Virus record (IMG/VR): IMGVR_UViG_3300025030_000062
Coordinates: 30,900 to 94,899 of that record
Strand: one strand, 5' to 3'
Length of the DNA: 64,000 nt
Source of the DNA: a virus
The notes beneath the pieces are model-generated. The model searched no databases and was not told where the DNA came from. It saw nothing but the letters and a program-made list of their open reading frames with translations. Made by a program: the position numbers and the translations under genes. Below are positions 26,906-35,095 of this stretch, one piece after another. How positions within the stretch are numbered: position 1 is the first letter of the stretch; the number at the start of each line of letters is the position of its first letter.

Positions 26906-28618
26906 TTAATCCCACTCAACACCAGTAACTTCATAATACTGACCGGTTTTCATTACCTTGATTCGCTTTGGCACACGTAACTGAGATACGTAAAGTAAAG
27001 CTTCGTCAGTGCTAGTAGGCGGTTCTGATGCATGGCGTTGACGCCACCAGTTTTTGAATCTTGTTAGAGCAAATCCCTTGTGTTGTGGGCATTGCCACTC
27101 TGAAAACTTTTGCAGTCCTGAGTAATACGAAACTTTGATACTAGGTTCTGAGCCAATCTTAGTATGCTTGTGGTAGATAACCCTTGTTACTTCTTTGATT
27201 TCTTCTGTTGGAACTTCACCGGCAAGCACAGGTGCTGTTCCTGATGTACTAAGTAACTTTGTTTTGAATATAAACTCTGCGCCACAACCTTCATCAGAAC
27301 GATATGGTTTACCGCCGCAATAACGAGCTGAAGGATGGTTGTATATTCCACATATAACACCATCATGAACAGCTTCGCATGTTTTGATTGGCATTTCACC
27401 AACCTTATCACCTTTCTTGCGAGGTAAACGTGGATCATTTATTGGACCCAACCGCTTAGTGTTCGCTGCGAAGTCTAAAATACGACAATTTCGCTTAGTA
27501 TATTCGAATCCTGCTATGTACTGTTCAGGATTATTGCAATCATAAGGTCTAGTTCCCCTTCCGTATTTCTGAACATGGTTGCCGGTTGAAACGGTAGGGT
27601 AAAGATCAATAATCATGTCAATTGGAGGGTGATCAAACCCTTTAACAAGAACCTTGTAGCCAACCAATGCTTTAATCTTAGCCGTTTTAAATGCTTCGAG
27701 CCGTTCCTTACGTTGTTCCTTGGTGATCTTCGAATGAACAAATGTAGCAGATATGCCTAAGCTTTGAAGCATTTCGGCAATGTGTTCGCAATGTTCTACA
27801 CCTGAAGCGAAAACTAACCAGCAATGTCTGTTATCTTCATAGCCAATCTGAACCGACTCGCGCAGTGCTGCAAAGGTAATTTCTTGTTTATCAACAGCTT
27901 TTTGCAATGTACCTTGAGCGAAATCACCTTTGCTCATGCCCACATTAGAAACATCCAACTCAAAGGATGTGGGGCGCGCTATCGGCGGCGACAAGTATCC
28001 TTCTGCAATAAGCCTGTTGAACGGGTGAAGCTGTGTAATGTCAAAGCAAACGTCATCAAATAGCCTGTTATCGCCCTCAGTGAGCAATCCTTGACCCATT
28101 CTGTAGATCGTCGCGCTAAGACCAACTACGCGAAGGTTTGGATTAATTTCGTTCATCTGACTAACTATTTGACGATAACCTGTTTCTTCATCAGGAGAAA
28201 CACCCTGAACTTCGTCTATGATGATAATGTGACGAAACCCGAACGCTGGAATATTGTTTCTAACGCTACCTAGCGAACCAAAGATAATAGGATAAGCTAT
28301 TTCCTTTTTATCTAATCCTGCGCAATAAACACCAGCAGGAGCATTAGGCCAAAGCTGAAGAAGTTTCTTATGGTTCTGTTCAACTAGCTCTTGACTATCT
28401 ACCAATTGCATGATTCGCATATGTGGAAAGTAGCTAAGCAATAACTGGATTAGACCAGCTATTACAATCGCTTTGCCACTACCTGTGGGCATGGCTGCGA
28501 TTGTGTTTCCTGTCTCATTTTCATAGAGATAATTCAAGAAAGCATAAATGCATTCAATTTGATAGTCACGCGGAACTAACGCTGGTTTTTCAAATGAAGT
28601 TCTTTCTGAAGCTGACAT
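26906..28618 (-). CDS. Superfamily 2 DNA/RNA helicase
   Basis: 570 residues. Motifs in order: RDYQIECI (Q-motif-like, about 17), MPTGSGKA (I, about 43), IIIDEVQG (II, DEVQ), GLSAT (III), LVFASGVEHCEHIAEML (IV), VLVKGFDHPP (V), and QKYGRGTRP (VI). A zinc-ribbon-like Cys cluster follows (CEAVHDGVIC, YCGGKPY) and a C-terminal DUF-like tail. It unwinds DNA or branched intermediates during replication or recombination, like phage UvsW or type III/RecG-like helicases. Confidence 0.92.
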   Translation of the reverse strand: MSASERTSFEKPALVPRDYQIECIYAFLNYLYENETGNTIAAMPTGSGKAIVIAGLIQLLLSYFPHMRIMQLVDSQELVEQNHKKLLQLWPNAPAGVYCAGLDKKEIAYPIIFGSLGSVRNNIPAFGFRHIIIIDEVQGVSPDEETGYRQIVSQMNEINPNLRVVGLSATIYRMGQGLLTEGDNRLFDDVCFDITQLHPFNRLIAEGYLSPPIARPTSFELDVSNVGMSKGDFAQGTLQKAVDKQEITFAALRESVQIGYEDNRHCWLVFASGVEHCEHIAEMLQSLGISATFVHSKITKEQRKERLEAFKTAKIKALVGYKVLVKGFDHPPIDMIIDLYPTVSTGNHVQKYGRGTRPYDCNNPEQYIAGFEYTKRNCRILDFAANTKRLGPINDPRLPRKKGDKVGEMPIKTCEAVHDGVICGIYNHPSARYCGGKPYRSDEGCGAEFIFKTKLLSTSGTAPVLAGEVPTEEIKEVTRVIYHKHTKIGSEPSIKVSYYSGLQKFSEWQCPQHKGFALTRFKNWWRQRHASEPPTSTDEALLYVSQLRVPKRIKVMKTGQYYEVTGVEWD

Positions 28619-28637
28619 GTTTAGCCTTTAAATGAAG

Positions 28638-28991
28638 TTAAATCCCAACACACCGACAAACGCACTCGCCTGAACAGAAAGCAAAGTTACCATAAAACGT
28701 AGCGTCATCTTCATGAACTTCTTTACCGCATTGCTCGCAACTAACAGTTCCATTGAACGGAACGTATTCGCCGATACCTTTAGAGGAAAACTGGTTCTTA
28801 GTAGGGTCATAAACAGTACCGTCCTGGCGCGTAGTCCACCAATGCGGCTGCTTGCCCCAAAGAGGACAGTGATAGTGACCGCGAACCAAAGTAAGGCTAG
28901 GATCGGCTGCTACGGCTGCTTCTGACATCTCCTTGCACTTGCCGCGATACTTTAAGTAGTCGTTTAGTTCAGTGGCGTTTAGTTCAGTCAT
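28638..28991 (-). CDS. PHWW-family protein with C-terminal zinc ribbon
   Basis: 117 residues; ATG 28991 is chosen because of the GAGGTG site and ATGA overlap with the upstream gene; a longer in-frame ORF would start at 29027. The N-terminal 75 residues are homologous to the protein at 17387 (GHYHCPLW, QPHWWTTRQDGTVYDPT). The C-terminal 40 residues add CEQCGKEV, then CSGECVCRC, a zinc ribbon absent from the paralogue. Role unknown. Confidence 0.72.
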   Translation of the reverse strand: MTELNATELNDYLKYRGKCKEMSEAAVAADPSLTLVRGHYHCPLWGKQPHWWTTRQDGTVYDPTKNQFSSKGIGEYVPFNGTVSCEQCGKEVHEDDATFYGNFAFCSGECVCRCVGI

Positions 28992-29215
28992 TTCAACACC
29001 TCGCCTACAACTACGCCGCATTTGCATTGTGCTTTAGGTCTATGATCCAGTTCACGGTAGAGTTTAAGCAGACAGTAAATACAAAGATCATCTACATAAC
29101 TAATTTCAACTTTAACTTTCTTGTATTGTCTGCTAGCATCAGACTTGAATTCCTGGTTAGCGTTAGTGTCTGTTGTAATCTCAGTATCGCAAATATCGCA
29201 AAAGCGTTTAATCAT
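28988..29215 (-). CDS. Small zinc-binding hypothetical protein, 75 aa
   Basis: ATG 29215 with AAGGAG. CDICDTEI near the N-terminus, CIYCLLKLY in the middle and CKCG near the end give three Cys pairs. Probably a zinc-stabilised small protein. Coupled by ATGA to the next gene. Confidence 0.67.
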   Translation of the reverse strand: MIKRFCDICDTEITTDTNANQEFKSDASRQYKKVKVEISYVDDLCIYCLLKLYRELDHRPKAQCKCGVVVGEVLK

Positions 29216-29216
29216 C

Positions 29217-29408
29217 TCAGTTCTCCTTTATGATGTGTTTACCAAAGCTAACTAGCATCAGCGCAATACGCATTTCATCTTCGCTCATAAGGCTAAGTTC
29301 CTCAACAGAAAGCTCACCCTTAGAAGCTTTAAGGCTTCTTTCTCCTAAAGGGCTACCAAGGAATTCGACAACTTCAACAAGCATTTGGTTGAGCTTTTCG
29401 TTCATCAT
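29217..29408 (-). CDS. Hypothetical helical protein, 63 aa
   Basis: Starts at ATG 29408 or the adjacent ATG 29405; the stop of the upstream small gene overlaps both. Mostly helical (LNQMLVEVVEFLGS) and acidic. Function unknown. Confidence 0.63.
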   Translation of the reverse strand: MMNEKLNQMLVEVVEFLGSPLGERSLKASKGELSVEELSLMSEDEMRIALMLVSFGKHIIKEN

Positions 29409-29533
29409 TCCTTCACCTCAGACATAAGGTTATCTAACTCAAGCAAGCGTAGAAACGTTTCAGGCGTATCTTCACCTTTAGTGATAGTTTCTTCGATAGC
29501 TTTCAGTTCTTCGTATATTTCGGTGCGGGTCAT
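29405..29533 (-). CDS. Hypothetical protein, 42 aa
   Basis: ATG 29533 with GGAGAA. Highly acidic helical peptide (TEIYEELKAIEETITKGED) ending SEVKE, with its stop TGA overlapping the next ATG pair. The strong ribosome site and coupling support it as a real gene. Unknown role. Confidence 0.58.
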   Translation of the reverse strand: MTRTEIYEELKAIEETITKGEDTPETFLRLLELDNLMSEVKE

Positions 29534-29535
29534 GT

Positions 29536-29844
29536 TTAGTTCTCCTTACAAGCCGGTGCCGCGTGATAAACAGGTCGATCTGCACCACCAGCGGCTGAAC
29601 ATGCTCGACAACAAACTGTGTCAAACGGTACGCACTCGCTAACACCTTCCCATTCTCTTTCAAGATCATCAATCAATTCTTCAGCGGAATGAGCACCGTA
29701 TGCTTGTTCTTCATTATCTTCATCCTTAACAGTTAAATCCCAACCACCAGTTTCATATTTAATTGCGGGATTGTAAGTAAGACTGATGATTTGCAAGCCT
29801 AGTTCTTTGCATTTTTGTTCAATCTTGTTTCGGTTGCTTACCAT
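29536..29844 (-). CDS. Hypothetical protein, 102 aa
   Basis: ATG 29844 with GGAGGT. Mixed alpha/beta start (LGLQIISLTYNPAIKYETGG), then CVPFDTVCCRACS and a Cys near the end. Function unknown. Ends three bases before the start of the next small gene. Confidence 0.66.
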   Translation of the reverse strand: MVSNRNKIEQKCKELGLQIISLTYNPAIKYETGGWDLTVKDEDNEEQAYGAHSAEELIDDLEREWEGVSECVPFDTVCCRACSAAGGADRPVYHAAPACKEN

Positions 29845-29858
29845 TCTTAACCTCCTAT

Positions 29859-30392
29859 TTAATTAAAACTACGACTAATCTTAGGAACGTCTACAGGACT
29901 CGGTTTTTCTTTCTGGCTGGCTTGTATTTCTTCCTTTGTCAACACAGGAATAGCATCGCCTTTCAGTCTACGAATGTCAAAGTCACAGAACTCAATAGCA
30001 GCACCAGTTTTCTCTAGCTTGCCGCTAGGCTGAACATCGACATGAACGCAACCGCTTATATGCAGGCACAAAGACACGGCAGTTCCAGTAAAACCGGTAG
30101 CGATGTCAGTAACCTGAGTACCTAACACATTCAGCGGCAAATCAGGTTCGGGTATCCTAGTTCCACCTTCAAGGCGTTCTTCAACAACCCATATCTTTTT
30201 GACAGGATGACCGGTTTCAGGGTTAATACCTTGCGGTTGAAACAGGTAAAGGCGGTTGTTGTTAATTTCAACTTGCATGTGAGTAACCATACCTTTAGAG
30301 CCGGTTGCCTTTTCAAACACAATAGAGCCGAGTTCAATCATTTGTTTCTCCTTTACGTGAATAGGTGCGGGGTTATATGCATTAGTTGTCAT
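29859..30392 (-). CDS. Hypothetical protein with tandem KOW/SH3-like repeats, 177 aa
   Basis: Starts at ATG 30392 (TAAGGAG site); a longer in-frame ORF from 30422 is less likely. It contains two similar beta-barrel-like units: GSIVFEKATGSKGMVTHMQV (about 22) and GTQVTDIATGFTGTAVSLCL (about 90), each a short pattern found in phage proteins that keep SH3-like barrels. Possibly a nucleic-acid-binding adaptor. Downstream of the Cas4-like nuclease. Confidence 0.65.
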   Translation of the reverse strand: MTTNAYNPAPIHVKEKQMIELGSIVFEKATGSKGMVTHMQVEINNNRLYLFQPQGINPETGHPVKKIWVVEERLEGGTRIPEPDLPLNVLGTQVTDIATGFTGTAVSLCLHISGCVHVDVQPSGKLEKTGAAIEFCDFDIRRLKGDAIPVLTKEEIQASQKEKPSPVDVPKISRSFN

Positions 30393-30403
30393 TCGGTTAC
30401 TCC

Positions 30404-31411
30404 TTAAATGATAGATTCCCACATACTACAAGCATTAGGTATAGCTTCCTTCGGTACTATAGCATTCCATTGTTCACAGAACCAATTAGCATCTTCGACA
30501 GGTCTGCATTTGATACAACTACGACAATTGACATCAGCAGGTTCGTTAAAGAAGCAAGGATTACGATGATCACAATAAGTACATTCAAAGAACGCAGGAC
30601 TCATGCTAATACCACTCGGCGGCGTTTGAGAAAAGATTATCATCCCCGCTTTGCGTTCCAAGGCCTCACCTAGCGCGTGATCTAGCTTAAGCACTTCGAT
30701 ATGCAATTCATCATCGTTCTTGTTCACAGCCATGTAAATACCGTAGTTCAAGTTCAGCTTATACCCGTAAATTGACATTTGCCGATAGTGCTGAGCTTTC
30801 TTTACCTGCATTCCCTTAGCTACAAGTTCATCAAAGTTCTTACCTTTCTTGCCAACTCCGTTAGTCTTAAATTCGTCCAAGAAAACAACATCTTCGCTAA
30901 TACCGTATTGTGCGGGTAACGTACACATTCCATCAATAGAGCCGCCGAAATGACCTTGACAGGCTGATATACGAATTTGCCGCTTCCCTTTGTCTAGGAT
31001 TACTCCGCGTTTCTCAGCTTCAACTTCGTGAACAGCAATACCTTCAACAAGATCAGCTTCAATGGCTTGGTTAGGGTTAGCATAAAAATATTCGTCACTA
31101 GGAGCATGATAAAAAAGCACCTTATCAAACATCGTAACCTTGCAACCAATCCCCTCAAGGTAACTCACAAAGCGAGGTTCTTCAAAGTGACCGCGCTGAA
31201 ACAGCCGATATTGCCTACCGTCATGAACAGTGTGCTTAATCCAGCGAAAGCTGTACCATAAATGGCGGCAACAGTCGTGACCGATTAAGCTAGCTCCAAG
31301 ATGCGAACGCGGCCCTTCGTTGTAGCGTTTGACACAATAATCATCAATATCAGACTTAATGCGCCGTGCTAGTGCCGGTAGTGCGCCTGGGGATTCGAGG
31401 TTGAGGGTCAT
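30404..31411 (-). CDS. Cas4/RecB-like PD-(D/E)XK exonuclease
   Basis: 335 residues. Nuclease features: GGSIDGM (about 157, metal-binding Asp), VVFLDEFKTNG (about 178, DEFK with ExK), KKAQHYRQMSIYGYKL (the QxxxY motif region), and a C-terminal Cys cluster (CTYCDHRNPC, then CRSCIKC) like the iron-sulfur-binding cluster of Cas4/AddB-type nucleases. Probably processes DNA ends in recombination-dependent replication, in the same block as the Sak4-like ATPase and ssDNA-binding protein. Confidence 0.82.
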   Translation of the reverse strand: MTLNLESPGALPALARRIKSDIDDYCVKRYNEGPRSHLGASLIGHDCCRHLWYSFRWIKHTVHDGRQYRLFQRGHFEEPRFVSYLEGIGCKVTMFDKVLFYHAPSDEYFYANPNQAIEADLVEGIAVHEVEAEKRGVILDKGKRQIRISACQGHFGGSIDGMCTLPAQYGISEDVVFLDEFKTNGVGKKGKNFDELVAKGMQVKKAQHYRQMSIYGYKLNLNYGIYMAVNKNDDELHIEVLKLDHALGEALERKAGMIIFSQTPPSGISMSPAFFECTYCDHRNPCFFNEPADVNCRSCIKCRPVEDANWFCEQWNAIVPKEAIPNACSMWESII

Positions 31412-31587
31412 TTACTCACCGGTTCAATAAAGCGAACGTCTGTAGTTTCAATATCGGTGACTATATACTGCTTACCTTCCATTTGACTAACATCAGTCCA
31501 GCGAATGTTAAGCGCATAAATAACAACACCATGCTTCGCAGCAATGTTCTCTAAACAAGTAGCAAGTTCCTCGTTGATGCTGTTCAT
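31408..31587 (-). CDS. Hypothetical protein, 59 aa
   Basis: ATG 31587 with AAAGGAG; stop overlaps the nuclease start (ATGA). Pattern: helix (NEELATCLENIAAKHG), then beta strands (VVIYALNIRWTD, KQYIVTDIETTDVRF). Looks like a small alpha/beta accessory protein coupled to the nuclease. Confidence 0.65.
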   Translation of the reverse strand: MNSINEELATCLENIAAKHGVVIYALNIRWTDVSQMEGKQYIVTDIETTDVRFIEPVSK

Positions 31588-31748
31588 CCTTTACTCCTTT
31601 CCAGCCCAACCAAAGCAAGCGCAATTGGACCGTTCTCGTAGCTATCAACAAGCTCGTTCAGCTTGGTAACACATTCGTTAATTGCAGCTTGATCTTCAGG
31701 AGACATCATTGAAATAGCGCCTTTGAGCATTAGGATTTGGTTTTGCAT
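31584..31748 (-). CDS. Hypothetical protein, 54 aa
   Basis: ATG 31748 chosen for its GGAG eight bases upstream; another in-frame ATG lies two codons earlier. Helical protein (GAISMMSPEDQAAINECVTK) resembling small phage proteins with a PEDQ turn. Overlaps the upstream gene by 19 bases and the downstream gene by four. Confidence 0.62.
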   Translation of the reverse strand: MQNQILMLKGAISMMSPEDQAAINECVTKLNELVDSYENGPIALALVGLERSKG

Positions 31749-31927
31749 TTGCATTCTCCGTTTTCCATGTTGTTAGCCAATTGTCGTAACGCCGCTATTA
31801 TGTTAGCAGCGTAGCCTGAATTCGTGCGTTCGTTAGTATTCGTGTCATATAAAGCAACACAAATAAGATTTGAATCTTTGCATTTGTAAAGATCAAGAGC
31901 CAGTTCTTTACCTTTAAGGTTGATCAC
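31730..31927 (-). CDS. Hypothetical protein, 65 aa
   Basis: GTG start at 31927 following GGAGGG. Alpha/beta pattern (GKELALDLYKCKDSNLICV) with helix (AANIIAALRQLANNM) and Cys-containing C-terminus. Unknown. The GTG lies just after the upstream TAA. Confidence 0.64.
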   Translation of the reverse strand: MINLKGKELALDLYKCKDSNLICVALYDTNTNERTNSGYAANIIAALRQLANNMENGECKCKTKS

Positions 31928-31929
31928 GT

Positions 31930-32094
31930 TTAACCCTCCTCAATAGGAACCCAACCGTCGCCAATACTGTAAGCAAGGTCAAGTTCTTCTATGGTATGAC
32001 CTCTAGGAATCTTTACTTTGATGCTAAATCCTTCACACTGAATATAAACTTCTTCAGTCCACATTTCAGATTGATGATAGGTAGGCGTTTGCAT
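31930..32094 (-). CDS. Hypothetical protein, 54 aa
   Basis: ATG 32094 preceded by GAAGGAGGG. Beta-rich (EEVYIQCEGFSIKVKIPRG), then TIEELDLAYSIGDGWVPIEE. Acidic. Its end (EEG, encoded GAGGAGGGT) also forms the ribosome binding site of the next gene. Confidence 0.64.
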   Translation of the reverse strand: MQTPTYHQSEMWTEEVYIQCEGFSIKVKIPRGHTIEELDLAYSIGDGWVPIEEG

Positions 32095-32096
32095 CC

Positions 32097-32309
32097 TCAA
32101 CCCTCCTTCAAAAGTTTAGCCAACTCAGTCTCAGCAATCTTAACTTCAGCCTTGTTAGCTTGACGAATCAGAACAGTTTCACCTTTGTTAATAGCGTGTC
32201 TGATAAACTGCCAATCGCGCCTACCGCCTTTGGTATCGTAGAATTCACCGATACGCGAGCCGCTTTCCTGGTAGTATTTCGGGCCTAGGTAGAAGAGTTC
32301 TATTGACAT
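32097..32309 (-). CDS. Hypothetical protein, 70 aa
   Basis: ATG 32309. Motifs: LFYLGPKYYQESGSRIGEF, DWQFIRHAINKGETVLIRQ, AEVKIAETELAKLL. The arrangement (strand, helix, strand, helix) suggests a compact alpha/beta fold. Overlaps the upstream gene by ten bases. Unknown. Confidence 0.65.
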   Translation of the reverse strand: MSIELFYLGPKYYQESGSRIGEFYDTKGGRRDWQFIRHAINKGETVLIRQANKAEVKIAETELAKLLKEG

Positions 32310-32479
32310 ATCAAACCCCGCTTAAGCATTTCAGCTTCAAACACTTTAACCATTTCGGCGCAATATTCAACGCCGAATCTCCCAGCTTTGCTTGCTGCTC
32401 CATCAGGTAAGAAAGAGTTTCGAGCTTCAACTAAGCGTATATCACCTAGCTCGGATATCTTAACTTTATTGATCTTCAT
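32300..32479 (-). CDS. Hypothetical protein, 59 aa
   Basis: ATG 32479, overlapping the upstream TGA (ATGA), with GAAAGG upstream. Contains LVEARNSFLPDGAASKAGRF and a helical end (CAEMVKVFEAEMLKRG). Not recognised. Confidence 0.62.
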   Translation of the reverse strand: MKINKVKISELGDIRLVEARNSFLPDGAASKAGRFGVEYCAEMVKVFEAEMLKRGLICQ

Positions 32480-32640
32480 TCAGCTTTCCTTTCTTGCAAC
32501 TTCACAACCGCTAACACTTCATCGTCGCTGACATAATAGCAAGCCGAAATGTGTTCACCTAGTTGAATACCGTCTTTAACATATACGTTATAAATTGAGC
32601 CATCAGCATCGCGCTTAACTATCATGAATTCGGCTTCCAT
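32476..32640 (-). CDS. Hypothetical protein, 54 aa
   Basis: ATG 32640 with GGAGGCAATGCG upstream. Beta-hairpin start (EFMIVKRDADGSIYNVYVKD) and a helical C-terminus. Coupled by ATGA to the next gene. Unknown. Confidence 0.62.
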   Translation of the reverse strand: MEAEFMIVKRDADGSIYNVYVKDGIQLGEHISACYYVSDDEVLAVVKLQERKAE

Positions 32641-32669
32641 CGCATTGCCTCCTTATAATTGTGGGTAAA

Positions 32670-33038
32670 TTAATGATCAGGTTCGGCGTTTTCATCAATT
32701 CGAGCACCTTCAGGCAAAGCGATATCATCAAATTGCTCAGCAAACGCACAAGCTTCCTGATAAGTTTCAGCAGTAGGACAAGCACCGTCATGTTCATCCA
32801 TCCACATGACACAAAGACCATCTAAAGCATTCTGCAAAGGGCAATCATTACAACCAACTTCGTCATTACCGGCAAATTCAGGATTTTCAACTTTCATTCG
32901 GTTTCTCCTTTGGGGGTTAAAGTAGCCTACTGGAATTGGTTCAAGGTCAGGAGCGCCACATTCTCTGCACTCAGTAGCATCAGCGTCGTTATCAGCTTCA
33001 CACCATTCGCAAACTTTAAAGTCAATTTCCGGTTGCAT
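32670..33038 (-). CDS. Zinc-ribbon protein, with an internal start for the CPTAETYQ domain
   Basis: The frame is open for 122 residues from ATG 33038: a zinc ribbon (CEWCEADNDADATECREC), then a linker, then MKVENPEF...CNDCPL...CPTAETYQEA. The codon for that internal Met (32897) has a perfect AAAGGAG seven bases upstream, so a 75-residue product (32670-32897) is almost certainly made. The gene at 41176-41340 is a free-standing paralogue of this second half (VENP, CNNCPL, CPTAETYQ). A fusion, or two proteins from one frame. Function unknown. Confidence 0.68.
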   Translation of the reverse strand: MQPEIDFKVCEWCEADNDADATECRECGAPDLEPIPVGYFNPQRRNRMKVENPEFAGNDEVGCNDCPLQNALDGLCVMWMDEHDGACPTAETYQEACAFAEQFDDIALPEGARIDENAEPDH

Positions 33039-33393
33039 AACTTCTCCGCTCCTTCATCTTAAACTTTTGCCCCTCAGTACAAGGACCGCAATGTTCGCCA
33101 AGCTCGCTATCTTCTCGCATATAATGACAATTACCACAACTGAGTTGTGTAGGATCAATTTGTTTATAAGTTTCTTCGCGTTCTTTAGGAGGTGAGTTTA
33201 ATACTAACAGTTCACGTTCGCAGGTTTTGCAACAGGTTGTTCGTGTTTTATAATCGTTTAAGCTTTCTTTGGGTTTTCGGAAGAATCTAATGCAGCAACT
33301 AGGGGCTTCACAAACTTTACCAGGATCAGGCATACGGCGGGAGTGAGTTAATGCAGGGGAAACACCTTCGCGGATCGTTTGGAGCAAACTCAT
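33022..33393 (-). CDS. Zinc-binding hypothetical protein, 123 aa
   Basis: ATG 33393 with AAGGAGGA. Several Cys clusters: CEAPSCCIRFF (about 28), CCKTCERE (about 54), CGNC and CGPC (about 85-105), suggesting two zinc sites. The CEAPSCxxxFF pattern is seen in small phage regulatory or nucleic-acid-binding proteins. First gene after the promoter at 33458-33486. Confidence 0.66.
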   Translation of the reverse strand: MSLLQTIREGVSPALTHSRRMPDPGKVCEAPSCCIRFFRKPKESLNDYKTRTTCCKTCERELLVLNSPPKEREETYKQIDPTQLSCGNCHYMREDSELGEHCGPCTEGQKFKMKERRSYATGN

Positions 33394-33457
33394 GCAAAGT
33401 CCTCCTTAAATTAAATATCAGAACAAGGTCATCAGGTGATTCGTCAGAACGAGTTCA

Positions 33458-33486
33458 TTTATACTTCATCCAAAAGTTCATTTCAA
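33458..33486 (-). promoter_or_regulatory. Sigma70-like promoter for the leftward genes from 33393
   Basis: On the minus strand TTGAAA (33486-33481), a 17-bp spacer, and TATAAA (33463-33458). The spacer contains AACTTTTGG, as in other candidate promoters of this phage. It lies in a 220-bp gap upstream of the gene starting at 33393. Confidence 0.65.
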
Positions 33487-33551
33487 GCAAAATGTTTGAT
33501 TAGTTGTGTTATAATTTGCTAATAGATTGCTGAAGGATATTTGCCCACAAT

Positions 33552-33620
33552 TAAGTAAGGCTAACAAAGAAGCAGCGCGAGGCCGAAACCTCACGCTACC
33601 GATTTTGCTAGCCTTACTTA
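33552..33620 (-). terminator. Nested hairpin after the ssDNA-binding protein gene
   Basis: TAAGTAAGGCTA (33552-33563) pairs perfectly with TAGCCTTACTTA (33609-33620), enclosing a second GC-rich stem (GAGG/CCTC with flanking GCG/CGC). The outer arm contains the stop codon of the ssDNA-binding protein. There is no clear T-run, so it may be a weak terminator or an mRNA 3'-end stabiliser. Confidence 0.5.
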
Positions 33621-34303
33621 CCGGCCCAAGGAGGAGCAGCTGCACCAGCGGCAGGCTGCGGAGCTGCCCAAGTCGGTTGAGCCGGGGCTGCGGGTGCTGC
33701 GCCGTTCCAAGCAGGAGCGGCAGGCGCAGCAGGTTGAGCCTGAGCCGGTGCGGGAGCAGCGCCCCATGCAGGAGCCGCCTGCTGAGGCGCGGCAGGCTGT
33801 ACGGGAGCCTGGGGCGCTTGCTGCGGCGGGGCGGGAGGGGCTGGGGCGGCTGCGGGGCCAGCACCATTGGACTTGCCAGGATCAGAACCGTCCATGTGTT
33901 TGACACCTTTAATCTCTGTCATGTCGGCGTCGTCCGCGTTAGCTTTCTTTTGCAGTCCTACTACACCACGGAAAGGCTGATTATGAAGCTGAGAAGAATC
34001 AACAGCGTCAGGATTGTTGCAAACATGACAGAGCGCGGAAAGTTGTCGCGCTGCAATTTCAACGGTTTTGGCATTTTCGTTGAAAAGGTTAATGCGGTAC
34101 TTTCCTTCCTGTCCAGTGTGCTCGCCTTCGATAATGCGAACGTTCAGTTCAAGATAACCGTTATTTGCGTTACCTTTGGATGCTTTCATTTCGGAAGCGG
34201 TAATGACCATAGGCCATCCATCAGAAGACGAAATGGGAAGCTGTGAGAAATTACCCTGCGGTGCTACGGTGCGTGCGGAAAAACCTTGTGGAAACTGAGC
34301 CAT
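33614..34303 (-). CDS. Single-stranded DNA-binding protein (DUF669-like)
   Basis: 229 residues from ATG 34303, which overlaps the upstream stop (TAATG); a longer in-frame ORF from 34348 is less likely. The N-terminal 140 residues form the DUF669-type OB-like domain: DGWPMVITASEMKAS, NNGYLELNVRIIEGEHTGQ, RQLSALCHVCN. The C-terminal 85 residues are an Ala/Pro/Gln-rich disordered tail, as in SSB proteins, ending PPWAGK. It should coat single-stranded DNA at the replication fork. The tail is GC-rich compared with its neighbours. Confidence 0.78.
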   Translation of the reverse strand: MAQFPQGFSARTVAPQGNFSQLPISSSDGWPMVITASEMKASKGNANNGYLELNVRIIEGEHTGQEGKYRINLFNENAKTVEIAARQLSALCHVCNNPDAVDSSQLHNQPFRGVVGLQKKANADDADMTEIKGVKHMDGSDPGKSNGAGPAAAPAPPAPPQQAPQAPVQPAAPQQAAPAWGAAPAPAQAQPAAPAAPAWNGAAPAAPAQPTWAAPQPAAGAAAPPWAGK

Positions 34304-35055
34304 TACATTACTCCTTCTGTTGTGGGTTGAGGTTGCGGCCAAGGCCATACTACCGATTTTAGATGTTGAATTATTGCTCGATCCCTCCTTATCTCTTCAA
34401 TGTCGTTAAGTTTAGCAAACTCTCCGAAAAACTTAATTGCTGCGTCATTGTAAGCTATTGCTGCGTCAACAGCGTTATCAAATGTTCCCAACCAATTTAT
34501 TTTACCGTTGAAAGTTATTTTAGCATTATATTTGCCTAGTGATAAGCCAACACCTTTTATACCGGTCACGTTATCTTTATGTGTGTTTCTGTTAAAACTG
34601 TTTTCTTGATTTGTGCAAGGTCTTAAATTTTCTTTACTGTTGTTTAATTTATTTCTGTCAATATGATCATATTGTATCCTATTTCCCATAATAACATGAT
34701 GAATCTTTCCCATTTTATGATGCGCTACATATCCTTTAGTTTGTAACGACCATTTAATTTTGGAAATTTTTGGAATATCTTCAGTGTCTACTATGGTTCT
34801 TTCAATTACCTCACCTTTTCTATTATATAAAAACATAAATGATAATTTACCATCTATTGGTTCAAATTCGTTAGGTGTAAATCTAGTACGAGAAAGAATT
34901 TTACCGTGCTTCTTGAATTGTTGAAAATGATTATAACAGAATCCGATTCCATAGTATTCGAGATTACATCCTTCAACCTTGCAAGGTTCAGTATGTTTTC
35001 TAGGACGTTTCTGAACAGCAACATCTTGTATGATAAACTCTTCAGAAACGTCCAT
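34303..35055 (-). CDS. HNH-AP2 homing endonuclease upstream of the ssDNA-binding protein
   Basis: 250 residues. N-terminal CKVEGCNLEYYGIGFCYNHF (zinc finger), central nuclease IQYDHIDRNKLNNSKENLRP and NQENSFNR (about 128-160), then an AP2-like DNA-binding domain (GIKGVGLSLGKYNAKITFNG, about 168-215). The stop TAA overlaps the ATG of the ssDNA-binding protein by one base. Starts with EEFIIQDVAVQ, similar to peptides in other proteins of this window. Confidence 0.85.
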   Translation of the reverse strand: MDVSEEFIIQDVAVQKRPRKHTEPCKVEGCNLEYYGIGFCYNHFQQFKKHGKILSRTRFTPNEFEPIDGKLSFMFLYNRKGEVIERTIVDTEDIPKISKIKWSLQTKGYVAHHKMGKIHHVIMGNRIQYDHIDRNKLNNSKENLRPCTNQENSFNRNTHKDNVTGIKGVGLSLGKYNAKITFNGKINWLGTFDNAVDAAIAYNDAAIKFFGEFAKLNDIEEIRRDRAIIQHLKSVVWPWPQPQPTTEGVM

Positions 35056-35095
35056 TCTTCATTACTCCTTGTGTTTGGTGTGATACTGCTTGTGG

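Noticed and set aside
33527-34246. 239-codon + strand ORF opposite the ssDNA-binding protein
   Set aside because: Antisense shadow of the GC-rich Ala/Pro tail; no ribosome site and an arginine-rich, unnatural composition.
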